Shown here: piece by piece, positions 6,588 to 8,253 of the stretch
Layout of the letters: each line of letters opens with the position of its first letter
Numbering within the stretch: position 1 is the stretch's first letter
DNA from: Dehalococcoidia bacterium
GTDB lineage: Bacteria; Chloroflexota; Dehalococcoidia; Lucifugimonadales; Lucifugimonadaceae
Assembly (NCBI GenBank): GCA_012270805.1
Contig: JAAXHR010000267.1
Coordinates: forward strand, 1 to 8,253
Direction of reading: 5' to 3'
Length of the DNA: 8,253 bases
Program-made: the position numbers and the translations under genes
Notes under the pieces: model-generated
Seen by the model: the letters and a program-made list of their open reading frames with translations, nothing else
What the model was told of the DNA's origin: nothing
The model's database searches: none

Positions 6588-7133
6588 ATGCAAAATGGAG
6601 GCACATTGAAGGAGTGGGATGCTGTGCCTGGTGATGAGGTCTTCGTACTTTCCGATGAAGTCACGGTGAGTTGGACCGGTCCGGCTGTTCCGCCTACCGT
6701 CACACCTGAGCCAACATCCACACCTACACCGAGCCCGACTCCCACCCCTACCGCTACGCCATCACCCACACCGACGGCTACACCGACCGCTACACCGGCG
6801 CCGGTGCCGCAGATATCGGATATCAAGTCCGACATCTCACTGGCATACATGGGCGCGGGCCAGTCGCTGGTGCTACCGTTGCGCATCTACGGCGTGAACG
6901 GCGTGCGCGACGATACGCTCGGCGATGACGTCACGTTCGACTGGTCGGTATCGCCGGCCGCCGGCGGCACGTTCGCCGAGTTGAACCCCGATGCCGACGC
7001 GGACAGCGTTCCCAACGAATCGAGCGTCCTCTTCACGGCTGCGGCCAGGGGTAACTACACTGTGTCCGCCACGCTTGACGCGTCCGAATGTTCCGGCGCA
7101 TGCAGAGCCGACACCATCATCCGAGTGCCGTAA
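6588..7133 (+). CDS. Orphan linker plus Ig-like tail, copy D (long detached C-terminal fragment)
   Basis: A 181-residue frame from the ATG at 6588, with AAAGG 8 bases upstream. It starts within a few codons of where DNA identity with the large gene begins. It encodes the last part of the second Ig-like domain (G-T-L-K-E-W-D onward), a Thr/Pro linker 6 residues longer than in the large protein, and the full C-terminal Ig-like tail with the acidic N-P-D-A-D-A-D-S loop, E-C-S-G-A-C pair and IIRVP ending. A TTG at 6492 would give 213 residues but has no RBS. The first part is almost identical in DNA to the large gene, whereas the later part is nearer to copy C. It lacks a signal peptide. It is either a fragment left by duplication or a donor cassette able to recombine with the large gene. 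Confidence 0.62.
   Translation: MQNGGTLKEWDAVPGDEVFVLSDEVTVSWTGPAVPPTVTPEPTSTPTPSPTPTPTATPSPTPTATPTATPAPVPQISDIKSDISLAYMGAGQSLVLPLRIYGVNGVRDDTLGDDVTFDWSVSPAAGGTFAELNPDADADSVPNESSVLFTAAARGNYTVSATLDASECSGACRADTIIRVP
6598..7133 (+). repeat. Direct repeat A/D, second copy
   Basis: This is the partner of 2962-3479. The first 91 bases have a single difference. The linker carries 18 extra bases encoding six residues, then identity stays high through 'ISDIKSDISLAYMG' and falls after the GACGTCACGTT motif. The direct repeats flank about 3.1 kb that holds membrane genes 1-3 and tails B and C, so recombination between them could delete or amplify that block. Confidence 0.9.
6690..6803 (+). repeat. Thr/Pro linker 4 (in tail copy D)
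   Basis: This TP-rich tract is homologous to linker 3, with an added T-P-E-P-T-S-type segment. It ends at the palindrome CACCGGCGCCGGTG (6793-6806). It is another slippage-prone low-complexity tract. Confidence 0.88.
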
Positions 7134-7145
7134 TGGATCGATATC

Positions 7146-7982
7146 GTGGATGGTAGTGATACTATTGCAGGACGTTTTATTGTTTTTTGGTTTTGTGTAC
7201 TTTATTTTTCGCCACTGGTAGTTCTTTATTTCAGTGCTTTGACATTTCCATTGAGTGTGATCACCACGATAGCGGTTGCTAAGTGGAAAAGACACGATTT
7301 ATCATCTCTTCCGGTGACCGGTACGGCGATGTATACCGCATTCGTATTTCCATGGATCGGCATGATGCTGACTCTTCTAGGGCGACGACAGTGGTGTTGG
7401 GTCTGGTCATTGGCTTATATCTGGATTTTTTCAACTCACCTTTTCACCATCTTCATAAACGAGATTTTTATCTCGAGTAGTCCATCGAATTACAATGCAA
7501 GCGTATACGAAGTAGATTACAGTATCGAAGTACTTAGTTTCCTTGAACCTGTAATGAAGCATGCAGAGCGATACGACTGGATTATTCTTCTAGTTGGATC
7601 GTCAGTAGTCTCTATTCGACTGTTTATCCACAAATTCGCCTACTGCGATGAAAATGACAATATCGACTTGAATCGTTGCTGGCAAAATGATGAATCTGTA
7701 TGTATGCGTTGTGTTGAACCTTTCGTGTTTTTCGCGCTATGGATGCTTCATATACTGTTCATCAACGAATTATATGCTCTATTTGCTCGCCCTGCGTTCT
7801 CTGACTACGTTGCTGAATTGTTACATATAGCATCAGATTTACATCCATGGGATGTTTTAATCGGAATTGGAAGATTGCTTTCCCCATTATTGATGGTATA
7901 CTTACCCGCGTATTTGATCTGGAGATTCATCGTAATACCGGTCAGTCGATTTAAGAGAGTGAAACAGGGAAGCGCAGAGTGA
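7146..7982 (+). CDS. Polytopic membrane protein 4 (array paralog, CxxC-containing)
   Basis: A 278-residue paralog and the longest of the four. Hydrophobic segments lie at about 11-46 (long, possibly two), 60-79, 84-110, 144-163, 192-211 and 240-264. It keeps P-W-I-G-M-M-L (69-75), R-R-Q-W-C-W-V-W (80-87) and C186-M-R-C189-V-E-P-F-V-F-F. The loop between the third and fourth segments (111-143) is the longest and most divergent of the set. A GTG start at 7146 is chosen because it gives the Met-Asp beginning shared by all paralogs; it lies 12 bases after the stop of tail D and has no clear RBS, suggesting coupling. The gene is visibly AT-rich compared with the tail before it. Its stop overlaps a 12-codon frame by one base. 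Confidence 0.86.
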   Translation: MDGSDTIAGRFIVFWFCVLYFSPLVVLYFSALTFPLSVITTIAVAKWKRHDLSSLPVTGTAMYTAFVFPWIGMMLTLLGRRQWCWVWSLAYIWIFSTHLFTIFINEIFISSSPSNYNASVYEVDYSIEVLSFLEPVMKHAERYDWIILLVGSSVVSIRLFIHKFAYCDENDNIDLNRCWQNDESVCMRCVEPFVFFALWMLHILFINELYALFARPAFSDYVAELLHIASDLHPWDVLIGIGRLLSPLLMVYLPAYLIWRFIVIPVSRFKRVKQGSAE

Positions 7983-8020
7983 TGTCCTACGCGAACAACT
8001 CCGATTTTCGAGTTCGTTGA
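7982..8020 (+). pseudogene. Possible remnant of a fifth tail fragment (12-codon frame)
   Basis: An ATG overlaps the TGA of membrane gene 4 by one base (TGATG) and opens 12 codons ending F-R-V-R before a stop. The position matches that of tails B and C after their membrane genes. The ending resembles the I-R-V-R of copy C and I-R-V-P of the others. The stretch is too short for the similarity to be secure; it could be chance. Confidence 0.2.
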
Positions 8021-8059
8021 CGGCGGCACACTTAGACTTCAGGCCATCTATCTCGCCTG

Positions 8060-8080
8060 AAAAGACCCGCCGAGTGGCGG
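8060..8080 (-). terminator. Rho-independent-like terminator for cysH
   Basis: Read on the minus strand, CCGCC-ACTC-GGCGG forms a perfect five-pair GC stem with a four-base loop (8080-8067). It is followed within three bases by TTTT (8063-8060). It begins 14 bases after the cysH stop. On the plus strand the same hairpin has no T tract, so it is unlikely to end the array transcript. The stem is short, so efficiency is uncertain. Confidence 0.55.
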
Positions 8081-8094
8081 TATCAGTAAGGGTG

Positions 8095-8253
8095 CTACGT
8101 CGAAGGCGCGACCACGTGAATCCCGCACTCTTTGGCGTCGGGGTCGGATTCCCACCACCAGCGTCCGGCGCGTTCCTCTTCGCCGGGTTTTACGGCGCGG
8201 GTGCATGGGGCGCAGCCGATTGAGGGGAAGCCTTTGTCGTGGAGGACGTTGTA
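8095..8253 (-). CDS. cysH: Phosphoadenylyl/adenylyl-sulfate reductase, C-terminal part (cysH)
   Basis: The last 52 residues of a gene that continues beyond the window edge. The sequence L-H-D-K-G-F-P-S-I-G-C-A-P-C-T-R-A, then R-A-G-R-W-W-W-E and K-E-C-G-I-H, is the characteristic C-terminus of CysH. CysH is a cytoplasmic enzyme of assimilatory sulfate reduction that converts APS or PAPS to sulfite using thioredoxin. The C-x-x-C (14-17 of the visible part) is the second half of the iron-sulfur ligand set seen in APS-using and [4Fe-4S] forms. The cysteine in E-C-G-I-H is the catalytic nucleophile. The first cysteine pair lies outside the window, but the C-A-P-C here favours the iron-sulfur type, and hence likely APS as substrate. 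It converges on the array and marks the array's boundary with housekeeping genes. Confidence 0.93.
   Translation of the reverse strand, partial: YNVLHDKGFPSIGCAPCTRAVKPGEEERAGRWWWESDPDAKECGIHVVAPST

Noticed and set aside
7994..8014. Hairpin AACTC/GAGTT after membrane gene 4 as a plus-strand terminator
   Set aside because: The stem is only five pairs with an eight-base loop, is AT-containing, and has no following T tract.
8017..8223. Plus-strand 68-residue open frame near the right edge
   Set aside because: The minus strand here encodes an unmistakable CysH C-terminus, so the plus-strand frame is its shadow.

Overview
The window carries one large gene for a modular extracytoplasmic protein. 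It is followed by a same-strand array of four paralogous polytopic membrane proteins, separated by copies of the large protein's C-terminal domain. At the far end is the tail of an opposite-strand sulfur-assimilation gene (cysH). The organism is most likely a member of the Chloroflexota (Dehalococcoidia/SAR202-like). This is inferred from long Thr-Pro linkers joining FN3-like, PPC-like and Ig-like extracellular domains, mid-range GC, use of TTG and GTG starts, and TGA as a normal stop. It was not tested by any database search.

Layout. Bases 1-125 form an upstream region with a weak promoter candidate and a clear ribosome binding site. The 1117-residue protein (126-3479) has an N-terminal membrane segment, an FN3-like domain, a Thr/Pro linker, a PPC-like domain, a long Thr/Pro linker and a helical region of unknown type. 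A phospholipase A2-like core with a recognisable HD active-site motif follows, then an Ig-like domain, a third Thr/Pro linker and a C-terminal Ig-like tail domain. Next come membrane protein 1 (3498-4265), tail copy B (4258-4521), membrane protein 2 (4541-5332), tail copy C (5350-5613), membrane protein 3 (5670-6470), a longer tail copy D with its own linker (6588-7133), and membrane protein 4 (7146-7982). The cysH 3' end (8095-8253, minus) converges on the array and has its own terminator-like hairpin.

Reading of the system (inference). The repeating unit is [C-terminal Ig-like tail + membrane protein], present once attached to the full-length effector-like protein and three times as detached cassettes. 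The layout resembles polymorphic toxin loci, where a full-length toxin with its immunity gene is followed by orphan C-terminal modules and further immunity genes. Here the repeated portion is the constant tail rather than the catalytic domain. In one model the PLA2-like domain attacks membranes and the membrane proteins protect the producer. In the alternative, the membrane proteins are anchors, export partners or processing partners that recognise the tail domain. The close spacing and overlaps suggest one transcription unit from 126 to 7982. The sequence does not decide between the two models.
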